Source of the DNA: Lentinula raphanica
Lineage: Eukaryota > Basidiomycota > Agaricomycetes > Agaricales > Omphalotaceae
Length of the DNA stretch: 64,000 nt
Assembly (NCBI GenBank): GCA_027919835.1
Contig: JANVFP010000003.1
Span: 1,860,001-1,924,000 of the forward strand
Direction of reading: 5' to 3'
In this document: positions 1-10,414 of the stretch, one piece after another
Numbering within the stretch: position 1 is the stretch's first letter
How the letters are laid out: every line of letters starts with the position of its first letter
Notes under the pieces: model-generated
The model's database searches: none
What the model was told of the DNA's origin: nothing
The model's input: the letters and a program-made list of their open reading frames with translations, nothing else
Translations under genes and position numbers: made by a program

Positions 1-679
1 TTCGGGTTGCAATCTGTACCTATATCATATATCATCGCATTCGTTCAAGTCATTTATTGTAATTGCACTGTAGTTAGACGGATTCTTAGATTGCATCATG
101 TGTATACACATAGTATACTCGGGACGTCCGCGTTCAATACTATGAATGAATTACATTACTATAATACTACATTATCATAGTTCAAGCCTACTGAACAAGT
201 TTTCGCAAGGCAAATAAGTACTAGCGCCGCTGTACTTCTTTGAAAGTTTGTAATTATCAGAACAAGCATTCTATTTAGCAAGCTTGAGAAGTTAGAACTT
301 AAGCATCCTTGAGGCTAGGTACAGCCTTATCACCCAAGTCTCAGCAGGTCTCAGCAGATCTAATAGAGGCGGACTACGTGCTATCAGTATCAAGAGCGGG
401 GGGCTTTAGGCCCTAGGGGCCTTGCATATTTCTCAGTGCCCGTACTTGCCTAGAGTTGCCTCCGTACGAGGCCTCCGTTGGATGAGGCTGTGCATTGCGG
501 GATATTAGCCTCACTTAAACCCTAAGCAAGTTCATCTGGCATCCCCATCACTGCTCATCATCCTTCTTCTGTTATAATCGCTACTCACTGCAACCACTTA
601 CAACCACCGTTCACGATTGCCTATAAGAAAGTTAGATCTGTGGAAGAAATTCGCTGGCCGAACTCCTTCTCCATAAAGT
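1..679. other. Intergenic, AT-rich, with one copy of a dispersed repeat
   Basis: No coding frame here is supported. Roughly 118-310 resembles a stretch at 3065-3215 in the same orientation. From about 590 the sequence may hold the 5' part of the hypothetical gene that follows, because a frame compatible with its second exon runs back to about 690. I could not place a start codon with confidence. Confidence 0.5.
118..310 (+). repeat. Diverged direct repeat, left copy
   Basis: This copy begins with the shared core CGGGACGTCCGCG, followed by similar blocks in the same order: a GAATGAATTACATTACT-like block, a TTTTCG-AAGGCAAA block, a GCTGTACTTC block and an ACAAGCA-TCTAT-TAGCA block. The right copy at 3065-3215 has the same order with many substitutions and small indels. 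The two copies bracket about 2.75 kb containing one hypothetical gene. No terminal TG/CA or target-site duplication could be established, so I do not call these LTRs. Confidence 0.6.
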
Positions 680-689
680 GAGTTACACT

Positions 690-1961
690 CTTTTCAACAC
701 CGCCAGTAGTGGCTACAGAGGATGGCACTCACTCCACACATTTTCTCTTCAAAATCAGAACTTGCCAATTCTACGACATACTGGCCCTTCCGTTCATACC
801 AGATATCATTACTGCGTCTTCAATTTTTAACGTTCAGCAAAAAGGTGAAGCAGATGAAGGTGTCTACCTGTGATTCGACTATCACTGACTTTCTCGCACT
901 TGTTTTCAAGATCGTTATTATCCTGATGGTTCTCGTTACACTCAAGACGCTATCTTTATGCCTGCTTCTTCCTATCCCGTTCGGTGCTATCGTGACCAGT
1001 CTTCCAACACCACCGAAGTCACTACCACCTTCGAGTAGCAAGAAAAATGCTGTAAATCGTAATTGATTTTATCCTAGAGTATGCAATTCGGATGTTGACT
1101 GCATACATAGGTATCCTTCCATTCCAGATCCGGTACAAAGCCCCCAAACTTGAAGAATCAGATCGCATAGCTGTTCCGGCACGACTAATACCGACTGTCA
1201 AGCCCGAGCATGGCTTTGAGGCTGTCAACTCGGAGCCCACTGTGTTGGAGCTCATCGACCAACACCAATCACTGGAGCTTACTCATCTGCAGCCCGTGTT
1301 CGCCCAATTCCAATGGGACGTCTTGATAGGCGCAGAGGAGACCTCTCTCGTCATGGGAGATAATGTTCCTTCTTTTGTTGGAAAGAAAGCTGAAGAATCA
1401 GACCCAGAGGCGAACAAGAATTGGCCCTTCATGGGACTCCGCGGTCCCAGGAGTGTCACGTCTAGTCAGAAACGTACCTCATTAGGGCTGCAAGAGGGTA
1501 TGGGCCAAATTGACCTTGTAAAAACCGGATTCACGACCCAAGCCGGAAAACCGTCACCCAAAATCGCTCGTGAAAAGCTGTTTGAAAAATTGGAGGCTAT
1601 CAATTTCCACTCTGGTCCAAATCATCACACCCGTGAAGGAATTCGCATCTTGAAGGAGTATGGCGCTCGCTTCGCGTCGGGACTCGAGGCTGGGATCGAC
1701 AAGGCATGTGAAGAAGAGGAGAAGATATGGCATGGAAAAGAATATCCTGCTTTAGTGGCAAAGTTGTACGGCGAAGCTGGACCTGCCGTCGACTCGGAAA
1801 AGTTGAGGTGGAAATTGCACAGATTGTTTCGGAACAATTGCGTAGCCTATGTCCGCGAGGAACCAGAAGATCTTCATCATTTGCTGGAATTTGGGCAGAA
1901 GTTTTGTATTCAACTTGACGGCAACTATCCAGACGACTGGACCAAGGGATTAGGGATATGA
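690..1961 (+). CDS. Hypothetical basidiomycete protein, multi-exon, 5' end unresolved
   Basis: The long last exon (about 1092-1961) encodes a soluble, charged protein with no recognised motif. It is mixed acidic/basic, has no signal peptide or membrane segment, and its C-terminal half is rich in Trp, Lys and Glu (KLRWKLHRLFRNN, NYPDDWTKG). An upstream coding exon is also supported. Reading from about 690 in the frame giving FYDILALPFIPDIITAS, an intron of about 48 nt (GTGTCT...CAAG, near 862-909) keeps the frame and continues as DRYYPDGSRYTQDAIF. That frame then meets a TAG at about 1036 before any obvious donor, so either the intron borders differ or the gene is decaying. Several acceptors occur near 1079 and 1131. 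It lies inside a direct-repeat pair. Function is unknown. Confidence 0.5.
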
Positions 1962-2487
1962 ACCCTCTTAACCGCTCCGACACAGTTGGATAGGTGAATA
2001 CTCACTCATGTTCTGAACGGACCACATCCTGATACATCTCTCTCCTCTACTTCAGGTGCACGACTATCTCCCAGTCTGATACATATCCGTTGCGAGTTCA
2101 ATACATCCTGTTTCGCACTGCCCATTTCTGCTCTTCTTTGTTTTCATGATTCATCTGTTTCTCACTCCTAGTACGTTCCACTTCGCAACTACCTGAACTC
2201 GCCTTCGAGTCCCCCACCTCAGTCATTCTCACTTTGTGTGGTTCCTTATTTATACACGGTACTACAGTCCTTGTACTTCATACTTGTATTTCATTACATA
2301 GACTCACATTTTGTATGCGCGTGAGTATGGCATGCCTGTGGTTCTAATTTTTCCCAAGCAGTATGCCTTGCGCTTTCCAATCTTTCGAAACAGACTACAT
2401 AGAAGCCTTCAGTCTAGGAGGCAATCCATCATCAAGCTTCAGGATTATTGTCTATGTCGCAGTTCAAGGCCACCGTCAGGCTTAACT
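1962..2487. other. 3' flank of the hypothetical gene, nothing recognised
   Basis: Pyrimidine-rich sequence that looks like a 3' untranslated region (CACTCC, CTCCTCTACTTC runs). I see no supported gene, RNA or repeat. Confidence 0.4.
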
Positions 2488-2988
2488 TCAAAGCCTACGC
2501 ACACTCGCATCGACTGATTCCAGAATTTGTTGCTGGCGAACATCCTGATCAAGTATTTCAGCATCAAATTCCCCACTACTAAACTGAGTCAACAGTGGAT
2601 TTCGTTCCTCGGTCATTTCCTCAAGCATGTCGATCTCTCTAACAAAGACGCACGGATCATCGATGGATCTAGTGGTCGTGACCGCGACCTGCTTACTCTT
2701 TCTCTGCCATGTTGTTTGCAATCTATGACCATCAGAAAGTCGGGGAGCGGAGCAACAAAACCGAAGATGACGCTCTACTATACGTCGTTTCACGACTATG
2801 CACAAGATTAACCGAAGGCCATTTGTGAACTTCTTCGGCAGTCGAATGGCGTCAGATATGGGACCCAGCTCGTCAACAGGAGATTGGAAGCTCTCATGGC
2901 TGCCGTCCTCGCAGAATTGAGTCTTGACCTCATCTGTATCAGTGATGGATATTCCTTTGCCGTCGTTTGTAAAGGTCTTTCGCGTCAC
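2488..2988 (-). CDS. Possible hypothetical protein or decayed frame
   Basis: An uninterrupted minus-strand frame of 166 codons. Its composition is protein-like at both ends (TQFCEDGSHESFQSP, MLEEMTEERNPLLTQF) but irregular in the middle. No family, signal peptide or membrane segment is recognised. A clear ATG context, donor or acceptor was not found. It sits just inside the right copy of the direct repeat, so it may be the remains of a mobile or duplicated segment. Homology to predicted proteins of related fungi would decide. Confidence 0.25.
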   Translation of the reverse strand: MTRKTFTNDGKGISITDTDEVKTQFCEDGSHESFQSPVDELGPISDAIRLPKKFTNGLRLILCIVVKRRIVERHLRFCCSAPRLSDGHRLQTTWQRKSKQVAVTTTRSIDDPCVFVREIDMLEEMTEERNPLLTQFSSGEFDAEILDQDVRQQQILESVDASVRRL

Positions 2989-3064
2989 GGATTCGGATGA
3001 GATGTCTCGGGCAAGAGTTCAATCAACAAGGATTGACGGACTAGATGCTTGTTATTTCGAAACC

Positions 3065-3215
3065 TCGGGACGTCCGCGTCAATAGCAATGAATTGCATTA
3101 CTCTATCAAGAGCCTAGCATTCGAACAGGAAGAATTTTCGAAAGGCAAAATAGTAGTGCGGCTGTACTTCAACATTGATAACAAGCACTCTATATAGCAG
3201 GGGGTTAGCATCCTG
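3065..3215 (+). repeat. Diverged direct repeat, right copy
   Basis: Partner of 118-310, sharing CGGGACGTCCGCG and the following ordered blocks, shortened by several deletions. It is in direct orientation, about 2.95 kb from the left copy. Confidence 0.6.
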
Positions 3216-4039
3216 GGCATCACCCCGGTTTTAATTAAGAAAGAAAAGACGTACAGATATATCGAATCGCTGACTCACTGAAGCCCAATCATTTGAGCTC
3301 CACATCCACAATCTGAACCCATGCCTTCAGAATGCGTCGCGGCAAGAGTTAAGGGACCAGCGAGATAGGTTCCGCAAGTCGAATGAAAGGGAACACGATG
3401 ATCCTGTCGAATCTTCGTGCTTTGAGAACCAAAAGTTGAGTGCCACAGCTCTAGGGGTGCTGCAAAGTCCAGAGGCATGCACATTGCACTAGAAGCCTAC
3501 TTCAACGTCGCTGATTGAGCATATTCGAGGCCAGCAATTCAGTACTGTTGGTGTATAGCCAGTAGGTGGATTGGGAATTCGGTGCAGAAGGTTCCTGTCG
3601 TGCTACTACTAGTGCATTGGGATTGGTGTTTTCTGTCGTAGTAGTGGTAGTGGTCTCGATGTTGGGCAAGCCGCAAGAGCCCTATTGTTCCGAATTGTTA
3701 CTTGAGACTCCAATGAGACGATGAGGTCGGAGTAGAAAGACAAAATATCGAGGCGCAAATTCACCAAAGTGTTCTGGCTGGTGTCTGGGCTGTGTTAAAT
3801 TATGAAAAATTATTGACGAAAAATGTTTTGAAAAATCGGGGTTCGAATGTGGCTATATTCACGTTGTAATTTCGCTCTTTCACCACGCTCACCCTGCGTT
3901 CACCGTCTCATTCCAACGATTTTTGCTTGTGAGTCACTGATTTTTTGAGAGCATCTATCCATTTGCGACTCGTTACTAGCTCGCCCCAGAATCCAGAAAT
4001 TCCAACAGGGACTGTGTACCTCCGACGATGGCCATTGTA

Positions 4040-4150
4040 GCTAGAGCTCTTCAAGTTGGCTCAAGCGCTGAGGCCTGAGGACTCAGGGCGCCTTTCAATC
4101 TATAACTGCGAGCCTCTGTAAGCCGAAGGTTCGATACCCAAGGCTCTAGC
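4040..4150 (+). other. tRNA-like sequence with intact A and B boxes, probably a tRNA-derived relic
   Basis: An A box matching TRGYNNARNNG exactly (TGGCTCAAGCG, 4057-4067) and a B box matching GGTTCGANNCC exactly (4128-4138) lie in the right order, 60 nt apart. The flanks contain a perfect 7-bp pair, GCTAGAG (4040-4046) with CTCTAGC (4144-4150), as an acceptor stem would. However, the A box begins 17 nt after the putative 5' end instead of at position 8, and the T-stem pairs at only two positions. The anticodon stem CTGAG/CTCAG encloses nine rather than seven bases. It is therefore probably not a working tRNA. A pol III promoter relic, tRNA pseudogene or SINE head fits better. Confidence 0.35.
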
Positions 4151-4405
4151 GAATCTTGTTCTATCACTTGGGAGTTGGAAAATTGTCGAGAAGGTCGGAG
4201 ACATCCATTCTCATGATCAGTCCAATGTCAGTTCAAGGTTTCTAGCTCGCTGTTAACAAATAAACTCTTGGACCGACCTAACTGATTTACCTTGCTGCTG
4301 CCATATCCTATGGAACGAACTCGAAAGTGTCGCATGAAGGTTCAGAGCTTTGCCACCTTTTGCCACTCGTTGGAATCAATCGTCCGCAATCGCAATTCGC
4401 CAATA

Positions 4406-4437
4406 GTCCTTATTTTCGATGGTCCTTATCTTCGATG
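4406..4437 (+). repeat. 16-bp tandem repeat, two copies
   Basis: GTCCTTATTTTCGATG is followed directly by GTCCTTATCTTCGATG, with one mismatch. Confidence 0.8.
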
Positions 4438-4857
4438 AACTTGTCACAAATGCTGGAATACTGTGCATCTTTCCCTCCGCGACATTAACAAGAAGGTGAA
4501 TATAAGGTGTTGCTTGCTGGACTCTGGTTCTGGAGCATCACGGCCCATCGAGGACCATCTGACGCATGCGATTGGGTTCTTCAAGTGACCTACTCTGCGA
4601 TATATTGTCTGGCAGTGCCCCCGTACTCAGGCTGTCACTATGCGCCTTATGACGACTCGGAACTTCTTGCTTTCCAGTGACAGATTGACCCTTGCTTCGA
4701 ACATGTAGGTGTACTTGACGCAACGCCGCAGTATGACTCTAGTGCTGGTCATTCTGAAACGCAAACCAAAAAGCGTGAATTTGCGCACCAACATTGAACC
4801 CTGTAGTGACATGGTAAGACATAGGTAAGTACACGTAGATCACGTGATCACGCGACC

Positions 4858-5840
4858 ATGACTCACGATGAGTCACAATTCCGAAAATTGCTGCTCTCTC
4901 CAGTCGACGCCTACGAAAGTAGGGTTGGAGCCACCTTTGATGTCTTGCCAGAGAGCGATCCTCGTAGCTTTGAGGATGATGTGCCGTCTCTACGTGTGAT
5001 AGGTGTGAACGGAAATCAGGCGAAGATGTTGTGTGTGTAAAAGCTGCGATTAGAAGTGGTACGTACTATTCTTTCTCAACGACTAGCAAGAGCAGGGCTA
5101 ATTCTCCACAAAACAGTGTACAGGCTGTATGTTACACCGCACTGTCAATCATTTGGATGAATTCAGGACCTAAGGAAGCACAAGGTCAATTGATCTCCAT
5201 GGACCAAATGGCAGTTGAACAACACCCAATCCCCGACGTCTACAGAACGACAAAAACCAGAGAGCAATTCACAAAATTTGAGAATGAGTGCCGTCACTGA
5301 GTGAGGATGGATATTAGGCAATGGTCCTGTGTATCAAGCTGTAAGCGGTACGTACAATCCTTTCGCCACTAATACCAAGAGCACGACTAATCCTCCACGA
5401 AACATTGTAACAGCGACGACGATGAATATTCCACCCCATTGTTGCTCACTTGGATAGATCAAGGATCTACAGGAAAAGGTCAAATGGACTTCAGAATAGC
5501 AGTTGTATTTCACCCATAGCCAATCGCCGATGTCTATAGAATCCGCTCGGATGTACTTTCAATTCATGTTATCAGCGGTCGTCCATGACGTTCTGGTACG
5601 CCTGCCTTCTGTATGCACAAAAGACTCAAGACCCTCAATAGTATTCTCCAAGACAACGTCCCCTCAGTGGTGGTGAAAACAGAAACAGTCACGTTCGGCC
5701 AAACGAATGCGGACTTGGAAATACGTATCTTTTTTCAGTCGCGGCGGCGGAGTTTTTTTTTTGGATACACCTACAACAGCTGTTCAAAGACAATTTTTTT
5801 AACGACTACCACCATCGCGTGCAACAGTTGAATTTGTTTC
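4858..5840 (+). pseudogene. Decayed gene with tandemly duplicated exon-intron unit
   Basis: Two units about 300 bp apart share the same layout. Each has a short exon end, then an intron starting GTACGTAC (5058 and 5350) and ending in a CTCCAC(A/G)AAACA...CAG block (to about 5122 and 5414). Each intron is followed by an exon with matching reading. The first reads ALSIIWMNSGPKEAQGQ and then EQHPIPDVYRT; the second reads LLLTWIDQGSTGKGQM and then FHP-stop-PIADVYRI. The in-frame TAG in the second copy (about 5517) and missing joins indicate decay. A preceding 60-codon frame begins with an ATG at 4858. A coding-like stretch near 5640-5730 (VPSVVVKTETVTFGQT) may be a further exon. The protein family is not recognised. 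Confidence 0.45.
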
Positions 5841-6729
5841 TGTCATCCAAATACCCAAAGCAATGCCGTCAGTGGTTCAATCAGTAGCTCTCATATGTTC
5901 TTCAAATGATATTTTCTGAATTCTAGTTTCATGAAAAATCTGCATCAACAAAACAAAATTGACAGTTTCACTCAGACTGCCGATGCTGCCAGGTCCGTCA
6001 CTGTACAGGTCGTTATTCTGAACAATAATGTGAGTATCCTTGTGCATTGCACCTTCGTAGTATTTCATCATTCACTACAGACCAACGATCGCCATGAAAC
6101 AGCGAGGGTGACCGTCGTCGTCGTCGTTGTCGGGGTTTGTGATCGCCGTTTTCTCGTTCATCTATCTGTTAAGAGCTTGTATCATCATATAGGCAATCAT
6201 GGTTTTCATGATAATGTATTACCACCATCGCCTCCCAGAGCATGCTATAACCCTCTAGGGCTGACTGACTATCACAAACGGTACCACTTCTTCCCCAAAT
6301 TACTCCTCATCAATATCTCAAGCTTGCCCATTTAGGTTTGAATTTTAACTCTTGCTGCTTCGTTCTATTTTTTCCTCAATTCGTCAAGCCTATCTACCTA
6401 ACTGTCAAGTGAATTCCTGTTAATGCCTACTGTACATAATGATATTTGGCCTTCATCACATCAGTTCATATGGCCAACGTATACTTGGAGAGTTCGGCTT
6501 CAAATCATTGTCTGCGAAGGTTGGCGCAAGGAGCCAAAGCAAAAATCGAAGCTGGACATTGAGATACTGTAGTCGAAGATTGGGTCGGATTGGACACCAA
6601 CTGATTTGTTCCTAAAACCTGAAAAACAACTACATACTAAGTATAATTACATACACCAATATTTAACAAAATTACATCCAGAACTTCAGATTATCAACTT
6701 GAAACGCCTCTTAACCTTGTATCGAACGT
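5841..6729. other. Intergenic, nothing recognised
   Basis: AT-rich DNA containing only short frames on either strand. The last part is the 3' flank of the ING-family gene, which ends at 6730. Confidence 0.4.
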
Positions 6730-8081
6730 TCATTTGTAGACTGGATGTTTGTCAGGATCGCAATCATCACAGTACCACTTTTCGGATTCGTCAGGTAGCC
6801 GAGATAATCCAGTACAAGTCAGATGGAACTATGGATGCACGGTCAGCGGCAGCAAGAGGTTAGAGAAGTTTAGGAATGAACCTTACCCATTGGTTTACGC
6901 ATTCCTCGTTGTCACACGCAACCATCTACCAGACTTTAAGCGGAAATACAAGTGCAGATGAAGTTGAAGAAATACCTCTCCGTCAGACGGTTTGTTACAG
7001 TAACAGTATAGTCGGTCGTGCATGGCCGGTAGAGTGATCTTCAGAGATGTCTGCTGGTCGGCAGCTGCACGTTTACCTTTCCGCGATCGAGCAGGCCGTT
7101 TAGTCGGTGGTTCTGGTTCGTCGGCCGGGATACCCAGCGTAGTCGGATTCACTTCCAACGGTTCGTCGTCATCATCGAGAACAAGCCCCCCAGTAGTGTT
7201 CTTGGTCCAACGAGATGGAGGAGCGACATCAGGAAGAAGGATAGGTGCGAGTTGGGTGCCAGGACGTATGCCAAGGGCAATGGAAGTTTCTTGTTCTTTG
7301 ATGGACTGTCTGAGCACTTGAATTTGGCGCGAGATCTACACGAAGGAGATTAGCCGAAAGTCCTCGAGCAAGATAGAGATACGACAAACATAGTCATGAG
7401 CGGCTTGAGCAAGGTTGACCTTTTCTTGCGCCGCACTGACGACTTCTTCGGCCAGCCAAGCGATGTGCGATAATATTTCCTTCCCTGTCTCAGGTGGCTT
7501 CATCCGTTCGGCAGGAAGAGACAAAGGAGTAGAGGGACGGGAAGCGAGCTGCGAGACTTTGACAGAACGCAATGGGGTTTTGGGAAATGGAGGCGCAGGT
7601 GGGTTGGAGGAAGATGCAATTGGGGTAGATGGTATCGCGGTGGCTGCTGAAGTCGATGCTGGAAACTCTCCGGCATCTTGGTTGCGACGATAGGCGGCGT
7701 ACTTCTGCAGAAGCGGCACTATATCATCGAGATAGCCTGTGTGTTGAGCAGTACGAAGATCAGCAGATGCTGGAGTAAGAATAATAGAGTTTACCGTGAG
7801 TTTGTTGGTCCAGCTCACTCATAAGTCTGTATTGTCTGTGTAGAGTTAACGGAACTTGGTCGATGACTATGAGTCTCTGTGAGTCGAAGAATAAGCTTAG
7901 TTGCACGTCACTTACTTTCAAAGTGTTCTTCCTTGATGGTATCCCATATTTCCCGTTCCTTCTCTAATCTGGAAGCTTCAATTTCTGCCTCGGTTAGCTC
8001 AACCCTTTCTTCTGTTTGTTCTACGTTATCGTTTTCATCCAGGTCAGGAAAGGCCTGCGATCTGCGCCGTTTTCGCGACAT
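6730..8081 (-). CDS. ING-family PHD-finger protein (histone acetyltransferase/deacetylase complex subunit)
   Basis: Six exons on the minus strand (8081-7916, 7866-7795, 7736-7390, 7335-6976, 6925-6897, 6838-6730) sum to 1083 nt, giving 360 residues with the frame kept at every junction. The N-terminal ING domain is clear: EEHFEIIDQVPLTLHRQY, LMSELDQQTHG, then LLQKYAAYRR and ISRQIQVLRQSIKEQETS. A proline/serine-rich linker and a basic patch (PTKRPARSRKGKRAA) follow. The C-terminal C4HC3 PHD finger is complete ([32 protein letters not shown]) and is split by two introns. ING PHD fingers read H3K4 methylation and recruit NuA4, NuA3 or Rpd3-type complexes. The ortholog (Yng1, Yng2 or Pho23 type) cannot be fixed by eye. 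The start is the ATG directly before RKRRR, a likely nuclear signal. Confidence 0.9.
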
Positions 8082-8353
8082 ACTCAGTGTCAAGTGATGG
8101 TAGCAGAGAAAGGAAGGTCACGCGAAAGTCATGCCACACAAAGTGAGTCAACTCCAGTCTGAGGTCTCCGACTCCAACTCGAATGAAACGGCTCAAAACA
8201 GAAAATTGGACTGGGAATGGATAGCAAGCTCAACTTAGCCTCGGACGGTGACAATGTGTATTCTCTCGATTGTATTGTAGCAGAACAGCATCTTACAAGT
8301 GTATTACTTAGTACTTATCAACAAAGTTTCTCAATTGGCCAATTGGACAACAG

Positions 8354-9117
8354 CTAGTTACTCTCCTGCTCTAACTCGCGATCTGTCTGGGACTCCAGCT
8401 GACGTTTCTGAAGCGAGGTGTGAAAGCTCTGCTCAGAGCGAAGATAAAAGGATAGGACTCACACGTTCACAGATGCTTGTAGGTATGATGGAGAGGTTAG
8501 AAGGTCTATTGAATATCGCTCGCAATTCGTTGTATGTATCTTCTGGTAATTGCCTAAAAATCTTCGTGGTATGCAGAAAGCTCTAAACCAAGCTCGTAAT
8601 CGTACCCAATCGTCGTAATCCCCATTTTTTTGAGGAACGATACGATAGTGCCTGGACTGACAATAAAGTCTGTGACCAGTTTGAGTAAAATGGTAATTCC
8701 GAAATGCCCAGGTAGATTAGATACGCGTACCTATGGAGTATCCTGGAGGAATAATGCCGGAGTCCTTGTACCTATCGTCCATTGGTATCTCCTCAACTTG
8801 ATCACTTTCATCTACCCAAACAAACATGGTTCCCTTGCTCAAAGCATTCTTGACATGTTCCGGATCAATGAAATCTTCTATGGAGAGTGGCTTCTCTCCT
8901 CCATCTGACGTCGGAGGAGGAGGCGATGGAGCAGTCCTACTAGAGTTAGCTGCAACATGTTACTTGATAAATGTCACTGTTCAACAAGGACTTCGAAATT
9001 CACTTGCCTGCACTCGTACTGAATGGGTACGGGTAGTTCGACATAACCAAAGTAAAGGTACATTGGATTTTCAAGTTGCATAATCATCTTTGAGTGTACG
9101 TCGACCCAGAACATAAA
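8354..9117 (-). CDS. Unknown protein, copy 1 of tandem pair (apparently intact)
   Basis: Reading on the minus strand, supported exons give KPLSIEDFIDPEHVKNALSK, GTMFVWVDESDQVEEIPMDD, KDSGIIPPGYSI, then an intron (GTACGC...CACAG), DFIVSPGTIVSFLKKMGITT, a 52-nt intron (GTACGA...TTTTTAG), QLPEDTYNELRAIFNRPSN, and a last exon ending RELEQESN before TAG at 8354. All these joins keep frame. The 5' end is unclear: a frame with MFWVDVHSKM lies upstream near 9115 but does not join cleanly across the next intron. The product is acidic, has no signal peptide or membrane helix, and has a charged helical C-terminus. No family is recognised. Confidence 0.55.
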
Positions 9118-9375
9118 CTGTTGCTCACAAGAGAGGCATTGTGCACAAAATTTTGAAGCTCGAGACGGCGATGGAAACAAAGACACTCTATATGACGGTG
9201 TGGAGAAAGGTGGAGAGGCTGACCAAGCAGGCGAGTTGGTGTAAAATGACCACCAAAATAGCAGGTTGAATGACAACATTGACAAGGGATTGAATTGAGA
9301 TCGTTTGATGCAAATCGTATAACAACAAAGTAACATCTTACTTGTGAAGCACACATTCCTCGTGCTACAATTGGC

Positions 9376-10140
9376 CTACTTACTATTCTCCTGCTCTGAC
9401 TCGCGATCTGTTTGCGCCTGCAGCTGCCGTTTCTGAAGCGAGGCATGAAAGTCCTACTCAGAATGAAGATGAAAGCACTCACAAATTCGTAGACGCTTGT
9501 AGGTATGATTGATAGGTTGGAAGGGTTGTTGATAGTCGCTCGCATTTCGTCATATGTATCTTCTGGTAATTGTCTGAAAGTCATCGTTGTATGCAGAAAG
9601 TTCAAGATTTAAACCCATGATCGTACCCAATCGTCGTAATTCCCATTTTTTCAGGACCGATATGATTCTTTCAGGACTGACGATAAAGTCTGCGACAGGT
9701 TTAAATTGAGATGGAGCTATGTAACGTTGAAACGCTCAGGTAGAGACTGATCATGCGTACCTATGGAGTACCCTGGAGGAATAGTACCAGAGTCCTTGAT
9801 GCTATCGTCCATTGGTATCTCTTTGAGATCACTTTCTTCTGCGAAAACAAACATGGTACCCTTGCTCATAGCAATCTTTTCATGTTCTGGATGAATAAAA
9901 TCTTCTGAGGAGAGTAGCCTGTCTCCTCCATCTGACGGAGGAGGAGCAGTTGTCCTAGTCGAGAAGCAAGCTGCCCATTGTTATTCAATCAATGACTGTT
10001 CAACAGCGAATTCGATAGTATTCACTTGCCTGTGCTCGTACTGAGTCGTGACCGGATGGGGCGACGCGACGAAAGTAAAGCCACGTTAAGTTTTGCATGT
10101 TGGTAATTGAGTGTACGTCGACCCAGAACATAGGCTGTAG
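9376..10140 (-). pseudogene. Unknown protein, copy 2 of tandem pair, frameshifted
   Basis: This copy has the same exon layout as copy 1 (LLSSEDFIHPEHEKIAMSK, GTMFVFAEESDLKEIP, then QLPEDTYDEMRATINNPSN, C-terminal RESEQENSK, TAG at 9376). At 9646-9651 the A-run that precedes ATGGG has six bases where copy 1 has seven. The frame entering from the previous exon is therefore lost and no longer joins the next exon. Unless a different splice site compensates, this copy is broken. Confidence 0.6.
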
Positions 10141-10414
10141 TTGCTCTCAAACAGTGAAGCATCGTGCGCGAAGATTCAAGGCTCGAGACCGCGATGGAAA
10201 TGGAGACGAGCTATATGATGTGGAGAGGCTGACCAAGCAGACGACTTGTGGTAAAAAAAACAACCTCAAAAACACAGAGCAAGTTGAAATAGAAGAGTGT
10301 TTGAATTGGATGTCATTGTAACCGCGCGGATATGATCATCGTGGCAAGTGACAATGACATGAAGATTCGAAGATTTTATGGGCGCTTGCAAAAATTATAA
10401 TCTTTCTTTCGCTC

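Larger units (their letters stand above)
3216..4857. other. Gene-poor interval with a tRNA-like relic and a short tandem repeat
   Basis: No supported coding gene. A 70-codon minus-strand frame at 3275-3484 has an ATG but no other support. The interval holds the tRNA-like sequence at 4040-4150 and a 16-bp imperfect tandem at 4406-4437 (GTCCTTATTTTCGATG then GTCCTTATCTTCGATG). Confidence 0.4.
8330..10325. repeat. Tandem duplication, two units of about 1.02 kb
   Basis: 8330-9345 and 9352-10325 are aligned copies in the same orientation. The stop codons of the minus-strand gene they carry lie at 8354 and 9376 (offset 1022), and shared blocks such as GACCAAGCAG, CGTACCCAATCGTCGTAAT and ATTGGTATCTC keep that offset. 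Coding segments and introns are both duplicated. Divergence is moderate, so the duplication is not recent. Confidence 0.85.

Noticed and set aside
722..1066. Plus-strand 114-codon frame with hydrophobic middle, looking like a membrane protein
   Set aside because: The same DNA in another frame gives a better protein (FYDILALPFIPDIITAS then, after an intron, RYYPDGSRYTQDAIF) that extends both ways, so this frame is a shadow.
118..3215. LTR retrotransposon between the direct repeats
   Set aside because: No reverse transcriptase, integrase, primer-binding site or target duplication was seen, and the enclosed gene has introns.
3275..3484. Minus-strand 70-codon frame with ATG and several cysteines
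   Set aside because: No signal peptide, no splice partners and no conserved block; not enough support for a gene.
4340..4375. TTTGCCACC, the reverse complement of the yeast proteasome control element
   Set aside because: It is in a gene-poor stretch 34 kb from RPT1, and no such element lies in the RPT1 promoter, so it is chance.
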